Made by a program: the position numbers and the translations under genes
Shown: in pieces, positions 30,029 through 39,320 of the stretch
How the letters are laid out: every line of letters starts with the position of its first letter
Position numbering within the stretch: position 1 is the first letter of the stretch
Assembly: GCA_016868055.1 (NCBI GenBank)
Contig: VGHX01000007.1
Span: forward strand, 1-56,008
Source: Betaproteobacteria bacterium
GTDB taxonomy: Bacteria; Pseudomonadota; Gammaproteobacteria; Burkholderiales; Burkholderiaceae_D
Reading direction: 5' to 3'
Length of the DNA: 56,008 nt
The notes under the pieces: model-generated
Databases searched by the model: none
What the model saw: the letters and a program-made list of their open reading frames with translations, nothing else
What the model was told of the DNA's origin: nothing

Positions 30029-30739
30029 ATGAACGCACCGACAAAATTGGAAGAGCAAATGCCCTGGAGCCGCGAAGAATTCGAGGCGATGCTGCGCGCG
30101 AAAGGTGACAACTACCACATCAATCACCCGTTCAATATTCGGATGAATGAGGGCAAGCTGACACCCGATCAAATCCGCGGTTGGGTGATTAACCGCTTCT
30201 ACTATCAGATGATGATCCCGATTAAAGACGCGGCGATCATGTCGAATTGCCCTGATCGCGAGGTGCGCCGTAAATGGGTTGATCGCATCCTTGATCATGA
30301 TGGCTACGGTGACAAAGAGGGCGGTATCGAAGCGTGGTCGCGGCTGGGTGATGCGGTGGGCATTCCTCGTGATGAGCTATGGTCACTCAAGAAAGTAGTG
30401 CCGGGTGTGAAATTCGCGGTGGATGCCTATGTGAATTTTGCGCGTCATCAGCCTTGGCAAGAAGCTGTTTGCTCCTCGCTGACCGAGATGTTTGCGCCGA
30501 AAATTCATAAAGACCGACTCGCGAACTGGCCCACCCATTACCCTTGGGTGAAAGACGAGGGGCTGGCATATTTTCGTAGCCGAGTACCGCTGGCCTTGCG
30601 CGATGTGGAGCATGGGTTGCAAGTTACGCTCGATTACTTCACGACGCGCGAGCAGCAAGAGCGCGCGCTCGAGATTCTGCAATTCAAGCTGGATGTGCTG
30701 TGGCAGATTTCAGATGCGATTGAAAAGGCGTATCCGTGA
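30029..30739 (+). CDS. pqqC: Pyrroloquinoline-quinone synthase
   Basis: A 236-residue all-helical oxidase that performs the final ring closure and eight-electron oxidation to PQQ. Conserved segments include [48 protein letters not shown] and [13 protein letters not shown]. Length is normal. It overlaps pqqD by four bases (GTGA). Confidence 0.96.
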   Translation: MNAPTKLEEQMPWSREEFEAMLRAKGDNYHINHPFNIRMNEGKLTPDQIRGWVINRFYYQMMIPIKDAAIMSNCPDREVRRKWVDRILDHDGYGDKEGGIEAWSRLGDAVGIPRDELWSLKKVVPGVKFAVDAYVNFARHQPWQEAVCSSLTEMFAPKIHKDRLANWPTHYPWVKDEGLAYFRSRVPLALRDVEHGLQVTLDYFTTREQQERALEILQFKLDVLWQISDAIEKAYP

Positions 30740-31011
30740 GCGCACCCATGATTGATTTCGCAAGCAAGCCGAAACTGGCAAAGCTGTTTCGCATGCAGTA
30801 CGAAGAAGCGCAGCAAAGCTGGGTACTGCTGTACCCGGAAGGCATGGTGCAACTGAACCAGAGCGCCTCTGAAATATTGAAGCGCTGCGATGGCGAGCGC
30901 GATGTGCATGCCATTGTTGCCGACCTTGAGCAAACATTCAACGTTCAAGGCCTGGAAAAAGATGTCATCGGATTTTTAGAAATTGCTACCGAGCGAGGCT
31001 GGATTGTCTGA
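30736..31011 (+). CDS. pqqD: PQQ biosynthesis peptide chaperone PqqD
   Basis: A 91-residue RiPP recognition element that binds PqqA and presents it to PqqE. Signature segments: [24 protein letters not shown] and [13 protein letters not shown], then [15 protein letters not shown]. The GTG start at 30736 overlaps the pqqC stop; ATG 30748 is a shorter alternative. Confidence 0.94.
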   Translation: MSAPMIDFASKPKLAKLFRMQYEEAQQSWVLLYPEGMVQLNQSASEILKRCDGERDVHAIVADLEQTFNVQGLEKDVIGFLEIATERGWIV

Positions 31012-32143
31012 CACCAAAAAAATAGCGCCACCCCTGTGGCTATTGGCAGAGATCACGTATCGCTGCCCGCTGCATTGTGTGTTTTGCTACAACCCGCTGA
31101 ACTACGCAGCCAACAAGAAAGAACTCAGCACCGAGCAGTGGAAAGAGGTTTTGCGTCAGGCGCGCAAACTCGGCGCGGCACAGCTGGGCTTCTCCGGCGG
31201 TGAGCCACTGGTGCGCGATGATCTTGAAGAGTTGATTGGCGAGGCGCATCAATTAGGCTACTACACCAACCTGATTACCTCCGGTGTGGGACTGACTGAG
31301 GCACGTATCTCGGCGATGAAGCAGCTGGGCCTGGACCATATCCAGCTATCGTTCCAGGATTCGACCAAGGAAATGAATGATTTCCTGTCGAGTACAAAAA
31401 CCTTCGATCTGAAGTCGCGCGTTGCAGCGCTGATCAAAAAATATGATTACCCGATGGTGCTGAATGTTGTGTTGCACCGGTACAACCTCGATCACATCGG
31501 CCGCATCATCGAGATGGCAGTCGAGATGGGGGTTGAATATCTGGAGTTGGCCAACACCCAGTACTACGCTTGGGCCAGCGTGAATCGTGAGCAGTTGATG
31601 CCTGCGCGCGAGCAGTTGGTGCGCGCCGAAGCCGTCGTTCAGGAGTACCGCGCCAAGCTCGGTAATAAGTTAAAGCTGCTGTTCGTGGTGCCTGATCTGT
31701 TTGAAGACAAGCCCAAGGCCTGCATGAATGGTTGGGGCTCTGTGTTCTTCGCTGTTGCAGCGGATGGCAGTGCCTTGCCCTGCCATGCAGCGCAGTCAAT
31801 TCCGGGGCTGACTTTCCCGAATGTCACCGAGCAGTCGCTGCATGACATTTGGTACAACAGTGACGCCTTCAACGCGTTCCGCGGCTATGAATGGATGAAA
31901 GAGCCCTGCCGTAGCTGCTCTGAAAAAGAGAAAGATTTCGGTGGCTGCCGGTGCCAAGCCTTTGCGCTCACAGGCGACGCTCGCAACGCTGATCCGGTGT
32001 GCGGCAAATCGCCACAGCACGATGTGGTGAAGCAGATCGTGCTGCAAACCAAACATCGGCCAGTGGAAGAGAAGCCGCTGGTATTCCGCAACGATATCAA
32101 TTCAGTGCGGTTTGCTGAAGAAGCGGAAAAGCAAACGTCTTGA
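31004..32143 (+). CDS. pqqE: Radical SAM enzyme PqqE
   Basis: A 379-residue radical SAM protein that crosslinks Glu and Tyr of PqqA. The [4Fe-4S]-SAM motif CPLHCVFC is at residues 21-28. The SPASM region [25 protein letters not shown] and the downstream cysteine cluster ([19 protein letters not shown]) bind auxiliary clusters. TTG 31004 (reading [13 protein letters not shown]) is chosen, with CGAGG a few bases upstream and an eight-base overlap with pqqD; TTG 30983 is an alternative. It is the last gene of the pqq run. Confidence 0.93.
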   Translation: MSDTKKIAPPLWLLAEITYRCPLHCVFCYNPLNYAANKKELSTEQWKEVLRQARKLGAAQLGFSGGEPLVRDDLEELIGEAHQLGYYTNLITSGVGLTEARISAMKQLGLDHIQLSFQDSTKEMNDFLSSTKTFDLKSRVAALIKKYDYPMVLNVVLHRYNLDHIGRIIEMAVEMGVEYLELANTQYYAWASVNREQLMPAREQLVRAEAVVQEYRAKLGNKLKLLFVVPDLFEDKPKACMNGWGSVFFAVAADGSALPCHAAQSIPGLTFPNVTEQSLHDIWYNSDAFNAFRGYEWMKEPCRSCSEKEKDFGGCRCQAFALTGDARNADPVCGKSPQHDVVKQIVLQTKHRPVEEKPLVFRNDINSVRFAEEAEKQTS

Positions 32144-32190
32144 TGGTTGGTTCAGCCTTGTCGCGCTAGCAGGGGCATGGGCGGTGGCTT

Positions 32191-32994
32191 TCAACCGCCG
32201 CGCGCCGACTTGATCAAGCCGCGTTGTGGGTCGTAGCCAGCGGCTGCGATCCAGTAGAACAGCAGAGTGCACGCCAGCACCACCCAAATCGATCCCGAGA
32301 ACTCGCCATACAGCGCGTAGCGCACCGACTCAACCGCGTGCGTGAATGGGTTCAGTGCAGAGATTTGATAAATCCATTGAGCACCGGCGTCGCGCATGCG
32401 ACCAATCGGATACAGCGCCGATGACAAGAAAAACATCGGGAAGATGACGAAGTTCATCGTGCCCGCAAAATTTTCCAGCTGACGGATGTACACCGACAGC
32501 ATCAAGCCAAATGCCGACAGCATGAGCGCGCCGGCAATCAGCGCCGGTAGCGCAGTGAGTAGCTGCCACGGTGAGAGACCGATTTGCCAAATCACCACCA
32601 GAATCATGAACGCTATTGCTTGCAGTACTGATAAAAACGCACCGCCCATTAACTTGCAGGCGAGCAGGTAGGCGCGTGGCAGTGGCGCGGTAAGTAGCAA
32701 ACGCATGACCCCCATCTCGCGGTCATACACCATCGCGAGAGAGGATTGCATACCGTTGAATAGGCACACCATCAGCGCCAAGCCCGGCACCATGTACAGC
32801 CGATAATCCAGCGATGCGTCAAACGGCATGACGGTGCCGAGGTCAGGCATCTGACGAAAACCGGCAGCGAACACCACCATCCACAGCAGCGGGCGCACCA
32901 GCGACGAGGCCAGTCGACCCGGTTGGCGTAAAAATTTATGAACCTCACGCCCAGCCACGGCGGCGAGCGCCAGACGCGCATGTAGCAGCCTCAT
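32191..32994 (-). CDS. ABC-2 type exporter permease
   Basis: A 267-residue membrane protein with about six helices and the ABC-2 pattern GREVHKFLRQPGRLASSLVRPLLWM, LMVCLFNGMQSSLAMVYDREMGVMRLLLTAPLPR and MNFVIFPMFFLSSALYPIG. It overlaps the ATPase gene by four bases and converges on pqqE. ABC-2 pairs beside pqq genes or PQQ-dependent dehydrogenases are a recurrent arrangement; the cargo is not established. Confidence 0.88.
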   Translation of the reverse strand: MRLLHARLALAAVAGREVHKFLRQPGRLASSLVRPLLWMVVFAAGFRQMPDLGTVMPFDASLDYRLYMVPGLALMVCLFNGMQSSLAMVYDREMGVMRLLLTAPLPRAYLLACKLMGGAFLSVLQAIAFMILVVIWQIGLSPWQLLTALPALIAGALMLSAFGLMLSVYIRQLENFAGTMNFVIFPMFFLSSALYPIGRMRDAGAQWIYQISALNPFTHAVESVRYALYGEFSGSIWVVLACTLLFYWIAAAGYDPQRGLIKSARGG

Positions 32995-33740
32995 GCCTTG
33001 GCCTCCGCTTTGGTCAACTGTAAAAATGCATCCAGTAGCGAGTCTTGCCCGGCTTGCTTGCGTAGTGCTTTGGCGTCGCCATTAAAACGTACCGCGCCAG
33101 CGGCCATCACCACGATCCGATCCGCGGCTTCCGCTTCATCCACCAGATGCGTCGCCCACAGCACGCCCATCGCGCGCTCACGGCACAGCGCTTTGACATC
33201 CGCAATGATTGCCGCACGAGATGCGGGATCAATCCCCACAGTCGCCTCATCCATCAGCAGCAAATGCGGTTGCGATAGCAGCGCGCGCGCTAATTCGACT
33301 TTGCGCCGCGTACCACCGGAAAGATTGCGGCAGGTATCGCTCGCGCGATCTGTCAGGTTAAATCGTTGTAGCCAGTGGTTGATGCGTTGCTGCGCCTCGG
33401 CGCGGGGAATGCCATGCAGGTCCGTCTGAAACCGCAAGTTGGCCTGTACCGTCAAATCCAGGTCCAGCGCCGGTTGCTGAAATACGATGGATAAATCTGC
33501 CAGTGCTTTGATCGGCTCATGTCCGATGTCGTGACCCATCACCCGAGCACTACCCCCATCAGCCACGAACAAGCCGGACAACATTTGAAACAGCGTCGAC
33601 TTACCCGCACCGTTCGGCCCAAGTAGCGCGACAAACTCGCCCACAGCGACAGAAAAGCTGACGGTATCGACCGCCTTGCGCGTACCGAAATGTTTGCTCA
33701 GCTGGTCAATGACCAAGGGATCAGGGAAGAGCGTTGTCAC
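32991..33740 (-). CDS. ABC-2 type exporter ATP-binding protein
   Basis: About 249 residues from GTG 33740, giving VTTLFPDPLVIDQLSKHFG at the N-terminus. The longer frame back to a TTG at 33809 has no support. Walker A is GPNGAGKST, the Q-loop is IVFQQPALDLDLTV, the signature is LSGGTRRKVELARAL and Walker B is LLLMDEATVGIDP. The QQPALD segment is typical of the exporter ATPases linked to PQQ systems. It is the partner of the permease with which it overlaps. Confidence 0.88.
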   Translation of the reverse strand: MTTLFPDPLVIDQLSKHFGTRKAVDTVSFSVAVGEFVALLGPNGAGKSTLFQMLSGLFVADGGSARVMGHDIGHEPIKALADLSIVFQQPALDLDLTVQANLRFQTDLHGIPRAEAQQRINHWLQRFNLTDRASDTCRNLSGGTRRKVELARALLSQPHLLLMDEATVGIDPASRAAIIADVKALCRERAMGVLWATHLVDEAEAADRIVVMAAGAVRFNGDAKALRKQAGQDSLLDAFLQLTKAEAKA

Positions 33741-33800
33741 GAGACGTCCAAATATTTTTTTGTGGCCGGATTGTAGCGGCAGCGGAGATTTCGCGTTGTG

Positions 33801-33820
33801 CCTGATCAACTTCGATCAGG
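33801..33820. repeat. Perfect 7-bp inverted repeat upstream of the ABC-2 operon
   Basis: CCTGATC-AACTTC-GATCAGG lies 61 bases upstream of the ABC ATPase start and 94 bases after the ROK kinase gene. It may be an operator or the end structure of the upstream transcript; no T-run follows. Weak call. Confidence 0.3.
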
Positions 33821-33913
33821 GCAGTCAATTAGCGATTTGCGCTGGACTGCATCCCGATGGGACTATGGAGTGAGCAAGACTCAACGAAGAGTCAGTTAGC
33901 ATTCAAATGCTGC

Positions 33914-34900
33914 TCAGCGAGCAGGTAGCGGTATGGATTGGAGGTGTTTCCATGGCGTGTGCGTGCGCCAATCTTCAATCCATTGCGGCGGCATCACTAG
34001 CGCGAGCGCGCCGAGGTCTGTGACTAATTCGCCCAAAGCCGCACTCTCAACCTTCACGCCGCTCGTCAGTGCTTCGAAGCGACGGCTGATCTCTTCTTGC
34101 ACCAGCGGCTTGAGCAAATCTTCGTTATGCCGCCACACGCTGCCCCCCACCAAAATCGCTTCGGTGTCGAGGATGGTCACCAGGTTATACAGCGCGCGTC
34201 CAAACCAATGCGCAGCATAGGCGACCGTGCTAAGCGCATCGACATCGCCATTGCGCGCTGCAGAAAAAACTTCGGCTAGCGGTTTGCCGACCCGCTTCTC
34301 GAGATTGCGACCGCCAAGTAACCCCTCCAGATCACCTTGATTGCCGCAGCCACAAACACCGGCTTCTGTGTCGGTGAGCAGCATATGACTACCGTGTCCT
34401 GCATTATTCGCTTTACCGTTCAGGATATGACCGTCAACACACAGGCCAAAGCCTATGCCGGTACTCCAGGTGACATACATAGAATTCGCAGGCGCATTGC
34501 CAAAGGCCCGTTCGCCATGCAAACCTGCGACACAATCATTAACGATGTTTACCGTAGAGAAGCGTTCGCGAAGCACTGATTCCAGCGGTAGAAATGTCCA
34601 GTCGTTGGGCAGATCATCACCATTCGGTAGCCCGCCACAAATATTGGGCGGCATGAATCCGAGTTGGCCATCGCGTAGCGCGAATGGTCCGCAACTACTC
34701 ACGCCGATGCTGGAAATAGATGGCGCATCGATGCCTAGCTTGTCGCAACAGGCATCAATCATTCGCAAGCCTTGTCGCGCAATAGTGTCAGGCGCACCCG
34801 AGCGTTCGGTGGCTTGTGTTACCCGCAGCAGTGGGCCGCTTGCATCAGCAATGCAGGCGGCCATCTTGGTGCCGCCAATATCGAGCGCGGCGATATGCAT
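33914..34900 (-). CDS. ROK-family sugar kinase
   Basis: A 328-residue actin-like ATPase sugar kinase. ALDIGGTKMAACI is the phosphate-1 motif; NIVNDCVAGLHGERAFG and YVTWSTGIGFGLCVDG give the catalytic Asp and phosphate-2. The zinc region reads HGSHMLL...GVCGCGNQGDLE, with Asp in place of the last cysteine of the usual CxCGxxGCxE. It may be a glucokinase, N-acetylglucosamine kinase or fructokinase; specificity cannot be assigned. The start is three bases after the ettA stop, so they form an operon. Confidence 0.85.
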   Translation of the reverse strand: MHIAALDIGGTKMAACIADASGPLLRVTQATERSGAPDTIARQGLRMIDACCDKLGIDAPSISSIGVSSCGPFALRDGQLGFMPPNICGGLPNGDDLPNDWTFLPLESVLRERFSTVNIVNDCVAGLHGERAFGNAPANSMYVTWSTGIGFGLCVDGHILNGKANNAGHGSHMLLTDTEAGVCGCGNQGDLEGLLGGRNLEKRVGKPLAEVFSAARNGDVDALSTVAYAAHWFGRALYNLVTILDTEAILVGGSVWRHNEDLLKPLVQEEISRRFEALTSGVKVESAALGELVTDLGALALVMPPQWIEDWRTHTPWKHLQSIPLPAR

Positions 34901-34903
34901 GGC

Positions 34904-36571
34904 TTAGGTACGCAGCGGCTTATAGCGAATACGCTTGGGCTTGGCGCCTTCTTCACCCAGGCGCTTCTTCTTGTCGGCTTCGTACTCCTGATAATTACCG
35001 TCGAAGAAAACGACTTGTGACTCGCCTTCGAACGCAAGGATGTGCGTTGCGATCCGGTCGAGGAACCAGCGATCGTGCGAGATCACCAGCACGCTGCCAG
35101 CAAACTCCAACAAGGCATCTTCCAGCGCGCGCAGTGTTTCAACATCCAGATCATTCGACGGCTCATCCAGTAGCAGCACATTGCCGCCCTGCATGAGCGT
35201 CTTGGCGAGATGCAGACGGCCACGCTCACCGCCGGACAGATTGCCGACGATTTTTTGTTGATCAGCACCTTTAAAGTTGAAGCGACCGAGATAGGCGCGT
35301 GATGGCATTTCGAATTTGCCCACCGTGATCAGGTCGGCGCCACCGGCGACATCGTCAAACACAGATTTTTTGTTGTCCAGGTCGGCGCGTGATTGATCGA
35401 CGACGGACACTTTAACGGTAGGCCCCACTACAATGTCACCGGAATTAGGCCGCTCTTTGCCACTGATCATGCGAAATAGCGTGGATTTACCTGCGCCGTT
35501 CGGACCGATAATGCCAACAATCGCGCCGGGTGGAATTTTGAATGACAAATTGTCGATCAACAGGCGGTCACCAAAGCCCTTGCTGACGCCTTTGAACTCG
35601 ATCACTTCATTACCCAAACGCTCTGCGACCGGAATAAAAATTTCCTGCGTCTCGTTACGCTTCTGGTATTCGTATTCAGACAATTCATTGAAGCGCGCGA
35701 TACGTGCCTTGCTTTTTGCTTGTCTTCCCTTCGGGTTTTGTCTGACCCACTCGAGCTCTTTTTTCAGTGCTTTTTGACGCGCTGACTCAGTCGCTTCTTC
35801 TTGCTTCAAGCGACCTTCTTTTTGCTCCAGCCAGGAAGAGTAATTACCTTTCCAAGGAATGCCATGGCCGCGGTCGAGCTCAAGTATCCACTCAGCGGCG
35901 TTATCGAGGAAGTAGCGGTCGTGAGTGATTGCCACCACGGTACCTGAGAAGCGCTGCAAAAATTGCTCGAGCCAGTCAACGGATTCGGCGTCAAGGTGGT
36001 TAGTAGGCTCGTCGAGCAGCAACATATCCGGCTGCGACAGCAGCAGCTTGCAGAGCGCCACACGCCGTTTTTCACCGCCAGACAGCACGCCGATGTTTGC
36101 GTCCCACGGCGGCAGGCGCAGCGCATCCGCCGCTACCTCGAGTTGTAATTCCAGATTGCCGCCATCTGCCGCGGCGATGATCGCCTCAAGCCGCTCTTGC
36201 TCCTTGGCCAGCGCATCAAAGTCCGCATCCGGCTCGGCGTAGGCAGCGTACACCTGCTCGAGTTTTGCGCGCGCCTCAAACGCTTCACCCAGACCACTCT
36301 CCACCTCTTGTCGGACGGTCATCTCGGGATTCAGTTCGGGCTCTTGCGGCAGGTGACCGATTTTCAGATTCGGCATCGGCACGGCATCACCCTCGATATC
36401 CTTGTCGATACCGGCCATGATTTTCAGCAGCGTTGATTTACCGGAGCCGTTTAAGCCCAGCACGCCGATTTTTGCGCCGGGGAAGAAGGAGAGCGAAATA
36501 TCTTTCAGGATTTGACGCTTGGGCGGAACGATCTTGCCCACGCGGTGCATTGTGTAGACGTAATTAGCCAT
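34904..36571 (-). CDS. ettA: ABC-F protein EttA, translational throttle ATPase
   Basis: A 555-residue soluble protein with two ABC ATPase domains. The first has GLNGSGKST and LSGGEKRRVALCK, the second GPNGAGKST and LSGGERGRLHLAK. Between them are the arm and the basic linker (RQNPKGRQAKSKARIARF). The N-terminus ANYVYTMHRVGKIVPPKR is characteristic of EttA. It binds the ribosomal E site and gates translation according to the ATP/ADP ratio. ATG 36571 is used; a longer frame upstream has no support. Confidence 0.95.
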   Translation of the reverse strand: MANYVYTMHRVGKIVPPKRQILKDISLSFFPGAKIGVLGLNGSGKSTLLKIMAGIDKDIEGDAVPMPNLKIGHLPQEPELNPEMTVRQEVESGLGEAFEARAKLEQVYAAYAEPDADFDALAKEQERLEAIIAAADGGNLELQLEVAADALRLPPWDANIGVLSGGEKRRVALCKLLLSQPDMLLLDEPTNHLDAESVDWLEQFLQRFSGTVVAITHDRYFLDNAAEWILELDRGHGIPWKGNYSSWLEQKEGRLKQEEATESARQKALKKELEWVRQNPKGRQAKSKARIARFNELSEYEYQKRNETQEIFIPVAERLGNEVIEFKGVSKGFGDRLLIDNLSFKIPPGAIVGIIGPNGAGKSTLFRMISGKERPNSGDIVVGPTVKVSVVDQSRADLDNKKSVFDDVAGGADLITVGKFEMPSRAYLGRFNFKGADQQKIVGNLSGGERGRLHLAKTLMQGGNVLLLDEPSNDLDVETLRALEDALLEFAGSVLVISHDRWFLDRIATHILAFEGESQVVFFDGNYQEYEADKKKRLGEEGAKPKRIRYKPLRT

Positions 36572-36938
36572 GAATATGATTAGAAAATGAAATGAATTTG
36601 CGGCAGGACGTCGCAACAACAGCAGAGGATACCCGAAGCGCGGCTTCATGCCACTGCTGGCTGAACGCTATGCCTAAATCCGGCTACGGCCGGGGCAAGG
36701 TTGCCGACCCGCTGCACTAGTCTAGAGGTAGCCTACTCACCTCATCAAAATACCCGCTGCTCTGCCACGGTTGACGGATTGCTTGTAGGCATCGAGAAAA
36801 AATTACAACAGATTAAGGGTGAAAACCATCTTTTCGCTGCGGAAAAGCGCGATAAGCACTGGGGAAAAGAACTTAGAGACATAAGAAAACACCGATCGGC
36901 ATGTTCGTTTGTCGGACATTCTTATCAACTCATTTCCT
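36572..36938. other. Intergenic region between divergent ettA and the orphan gene
   Basis: About 367 bases with no convincing gene. Composition changes inside it: the left part resembles the core genome, whereas from about 36775 it is A+T rich like the orphan gene. A small hairpin CCGGC-TACG-GCCGG (36680-36693) is the only dyad noted. No perfect HrpL-type box or strong sigma70 promoter was found. Confidence 0.55.
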
Positions 36939-38366
36939 ATGACCATGAGCAAAAACTACCAACTCAAACGCACTGAAAAGAACTTTCCCAGTTTGTCGCC
37001 CCTGATCGCCCCCACCTCGACAGGCCAACCGCAGAAATTGCAGCCGTTGATGACCACAAAATCCGGGACCGACACAAATTTACTTGGTCCGTCTAGTCAA
37101 CACGTTTTACCGCCAAATTCATCCGGGTCATCAAGTTCATCAAGCTATCCAGCTTTCTCGAGCTCTTCTGATTTCCCAACCTCTTCAAGCTATCCAACCT
37201 CCTCAACCTCCTCAACAAGTTCTGCAACATCTGCTACGTCGTCTTTTGCTCCCGTAGCGCCTTCACAATCTACAGAAGTTTCCGATGGACTTGAACAAGT
37301 ACAGAAGCTGATGGCGAAGATCGATGAATTCATTTTAAATCCCTCTACAGAAAAGCTAAGCGAGACGAGCCAATCGATTAAAGACTGCCTGGAAAATATT
37401 AATTTCAAGAAGTTAGCGGAATATCCCGAGTATGAAAACGATCTAACGACACTTGCCGAACGCGTCATCGCATTTTGGACTGCAGCCGGAACATCAAGCA
37501 ATGTACTGTCTGATAACCAGACGATTACGCTTGAGTTGGCGGCAAAAGCAAGCTACGGATTAGATGCCTGCATCAAGTGGGATAAAGCCAATTCCATTTT
37601 TAAAAAGAACGACTGGCAGGTTTTAAGGCCAGCGATTTGCCAGCTGATGCGTAAACTGATTAACAATATCGATAAAAATAACTTAATTGTTGTCAATCAC
37701 AAAAATGATACTGGCAAGCTGTTATCACTACTTGCATGGATTGGCGCCGGAATTCAATATAGGGTACCGGATTTTGGCTCACCAAATGCTCCCAAAGATG
37801 GCTCGGAAGATATTGCCCTACTTTACGGATTCATTAATAAAGACGGTCATCCATCGCTAATTGAAATCACAAATAATCTCGTTAAATGTTTGTTGAACGC
37901 TCCCGTAGCGAATTTTGATACCCGGCAGATTTGTAAGATGGCGATGCGATTAGGACGGATGATATCGAGCGACTTGCTGGCAATTTTAGAGAGTTCAAAT
38001 AAACCTTGGATAGAATCAGCCGAGTTAACTAAAGCGCTTGAGAAGTTCTTTCTGTCGAATTTGCTAGATCAATACAAAGACGCAGGACACATTTATCCTT
38101 CGAATTTTTTTGATGCTATCGCCGCTGATAATCTTTGTGAAAGCTTGTTAATATTTTTCTCAGCAGGAGTTCTAAGCTGGGAAAGCAAATCGCACCGGTT
38201 GATTGCCCAAAAAGCTGCCACATCCATAAAAAAAGTTTCTGCAGGAACGCAGACAGATTCAAACTTCGTTAAAAGAAGCACAGCATTTCTGACAGAGGCA
38301 ATTAAAAATGTGCCTGAAGAATTGGCTGATGTATTCAACCAAGCGTTTGCAACACTAAAGAACTAA
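36939..38366 (+). CDS. Orphan Ser-rich helical protein, candidate secreted effector
   Basis: Not recognised. 475 residues from ATG 36939; ATG 36945 or TTG 36909 are alternatives, none with a clear ribosome site. Residues 1-35 are basic and polar (SKNYQLKRTEKNFPSLSPLI), and about 45-110 are low-complexity Ser/Thr/Pro with runs such as SSGSSSSSSYPAFSSSS. From about 115 to the end it is predicted helical, with Asn/Lys-rich segments and no membrane helix or catalytic motif. Base composition is foreign: three 60-base lines counted inside the gene hold 33-37% G+C, against near 60% in neighbouring ettA. It has its own terminator, converging with rarD. A disordered polar N-terminus with a helical body fits a type III effector, but no homology was seen. 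Confidence 0.7.
   Translation: MTMSKNYQLKRTEKNFPSLSPLIAPTSTGQPQKLQPLMTTKSGTDTNLLGPSSQHVLPPNSSGSSSSSSYPAFSSSSDFPTSSSYPTSSTSSTSSATSATSSFAPVAPSQSTEVSDGLEQVQKLMAKIDEFILNPSTEKLSETSQSIKDCLENINFKKLAEYPEYENDLTTLAERVIAFWTAAGTSSNVLSDNQTITLELAAKASYGLDACIKWDKANSIFKKNDWQVLRPAICQLMRKLINNIDKNNLIVVNHKNDTGKLLSLLAWIGAGIQYRVPDFGSPNAPKDGSEDIALLYGFINKDGHPSLIEITNNLVKCLLNAPVANFDTRQICKMAMRLGRMISSDLLAILESSNKPWIESAELTKALEKFFLSNLLDQYKDAGHIYPSNFFDAIAADNLCESLLIFFSAGVLSWESKSHRLIAQKAATSIKKVSAGTQTDSNFVKRSTAFLTEAIKNVPEELADVFNQAFATLKN
37125..37262 (+). repeat. Low-complexity Ser/Thr/Pro-coding tract in the orphan gene
   Basis: Irregular TCA/TCC/AGC-type serine codons alternate with Pro, Thr, Tyr and Ala codons. Recurrent units are near YP-SS and SYPTSS. 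The codons vary, so this is not a pure microsatellite, but slippage could change its length. Confidence 0.6.
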
Positions 38367-38398
38367 GCGACACCTTCAATTACGCCACTACCATTTCA

Positions 38399-39313
38399 CT
38401 AACTTGAATTCGCCTGGTATTCACCGGGCGATTTTTTTTGCTGGTCGGAGCGCGTAGTGATTCCGCGCGCCAGACCATCGACGGAGTAGATCAGCAATCC
38501 AGACCAAATAAGCGCAAAGCCGATAAGCTTGGAGCCACCAAACGGTTCGTTGAAAAGCCAAACGCCGATCAGTAGCTGCAGGCTGGGGCCGATGTACTGT
38601 AGTAGCCCGACCAAATAGAGCGGAATGCGGCGCGCGCCATAAGCAAACAGCAGCAGCGGTATCGCCGTAACAGGTCCGGCGGCGATCAGCAATAACGAAA
38701 GCGGAAGATCACTACCAAACGCATGCGATGAGCCTGCATCGGGCACTAGTAAAAACACGCTTGCGGCAGGAAGAAGTACCAGCGTCTCGACACTTAAGCC
38801 TTCTAACGCGCCCAAGGCAGCGGTTTTTCTGAGCAGGCCGTATAGGCCGAACGTCACCGCTATCACCAAACCGATCCAAGGCAACTGCCCGGCGCTGAAG
38901 GTCAGCCAAATCACACCACAGGCCGCCAAGGCGACAGCGATCCACTGTGTCAGGCGCAGGCGCTCGCCCAAGCCAATACCGAACAGCACGTTGAACAATG
39001 GCGCGATGAAATAACCCAGGCTCGCATCAATGATGTGATCGTGGTTTACCGACCAGATATACACCACCCAATTGGTAGCAAGCATCAGCGCGCTGGTGAC
39101 AAAAGTGATGATGATGCGTGGCTTGGCTCGCACCAACGCCAGCCAATCCCATTGCCGCCGAAGAGCAAGCAAGCTCATCAATAGCACGACTGACCACAGT
39201 ACGCGATGTGACAAAATTTCTAACGACGGCACCTGCTTCAGGAGTCTTAAATACAATGGGAAAACACCCCACAACGTAAAAGCAGTACCGGCGGCAATTA
39301 CGCCCCTCAGCAT
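38399..39313 (-). CDS. rarD: EamA-family transporter RarD
   Basis: A 304-residue inner-membrane protein with about ten helices. It belongs to the drug/metabolite transporter superfamily; ITFVTSALMLATNWVVYIWSV and SLGYFIAPLFNVLFGI are RarD-typical. ATG 39313 with GAGG six bases upstream is chosen; the longer frame back to 39514 overlaps the photolyase gene. It begins seven bases after the photolyase stop, so it may be cotranscribed with the photolyase genes. RarD is linked to chloramphenicol sensitivity in enterobacteria; the substrate is unknown. Confidence 0.85.
   Translation of the reverse strand: MLRGVIAAGTAFTLWGVFPLYLRLLKQVPSLEILSHRVLWSVVLLMSLLALRRQWDWLALVRAKPRIIITFVTSALMLATNWVVYIWSVNHDHIIDASLGYFIAPLFNVLFGIGLGERLRLTQWIAVALAACGVIWLTFSAGQLPWIGLVIAVTFGLYGLLRKTAALGALEGLSVETLVLLPAASVFLLVPDAGSSHAFGSDLPLSLLLIAAGPVTAIPLLLFAYGARRIPLYLVGLLQYIGPSLQLLIGVWLFNEPFGGSKLIGFALIWSGLLIYSVDGLARGITTRSDQQKKSPGEYQANSS
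38410..38439 (+). terminator. Rho-independent terminator of the orphan gene, inside the rarD 3' end
   Basis: Stem TCGCCTGGT (38410-38418) / ACCGGGCGA (38423-38431) with one T-G wobble, loop ATTC, followed by eight T's (38432-38439). It works for the plus strand and lies within the last codons of the convergent rarD gene. Confidence 0.8.
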
Positions 39314-39320
39314 GATAGCC

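Noticed and set aside
32179-32198. Hairpin GGCGGT/ACCGCC after pqqE as terminator
   Set aside because: Six-base stem without a T-run, overlapping the exporter permease 3' end.
36869-36897. Degenerate HrpL-box-like sequence (AGAACT...CACC) upstream of the Ser-rich orphan gene
   Set aside because: Only four of six and two of four fixed positions match; expected by chance in this composition.
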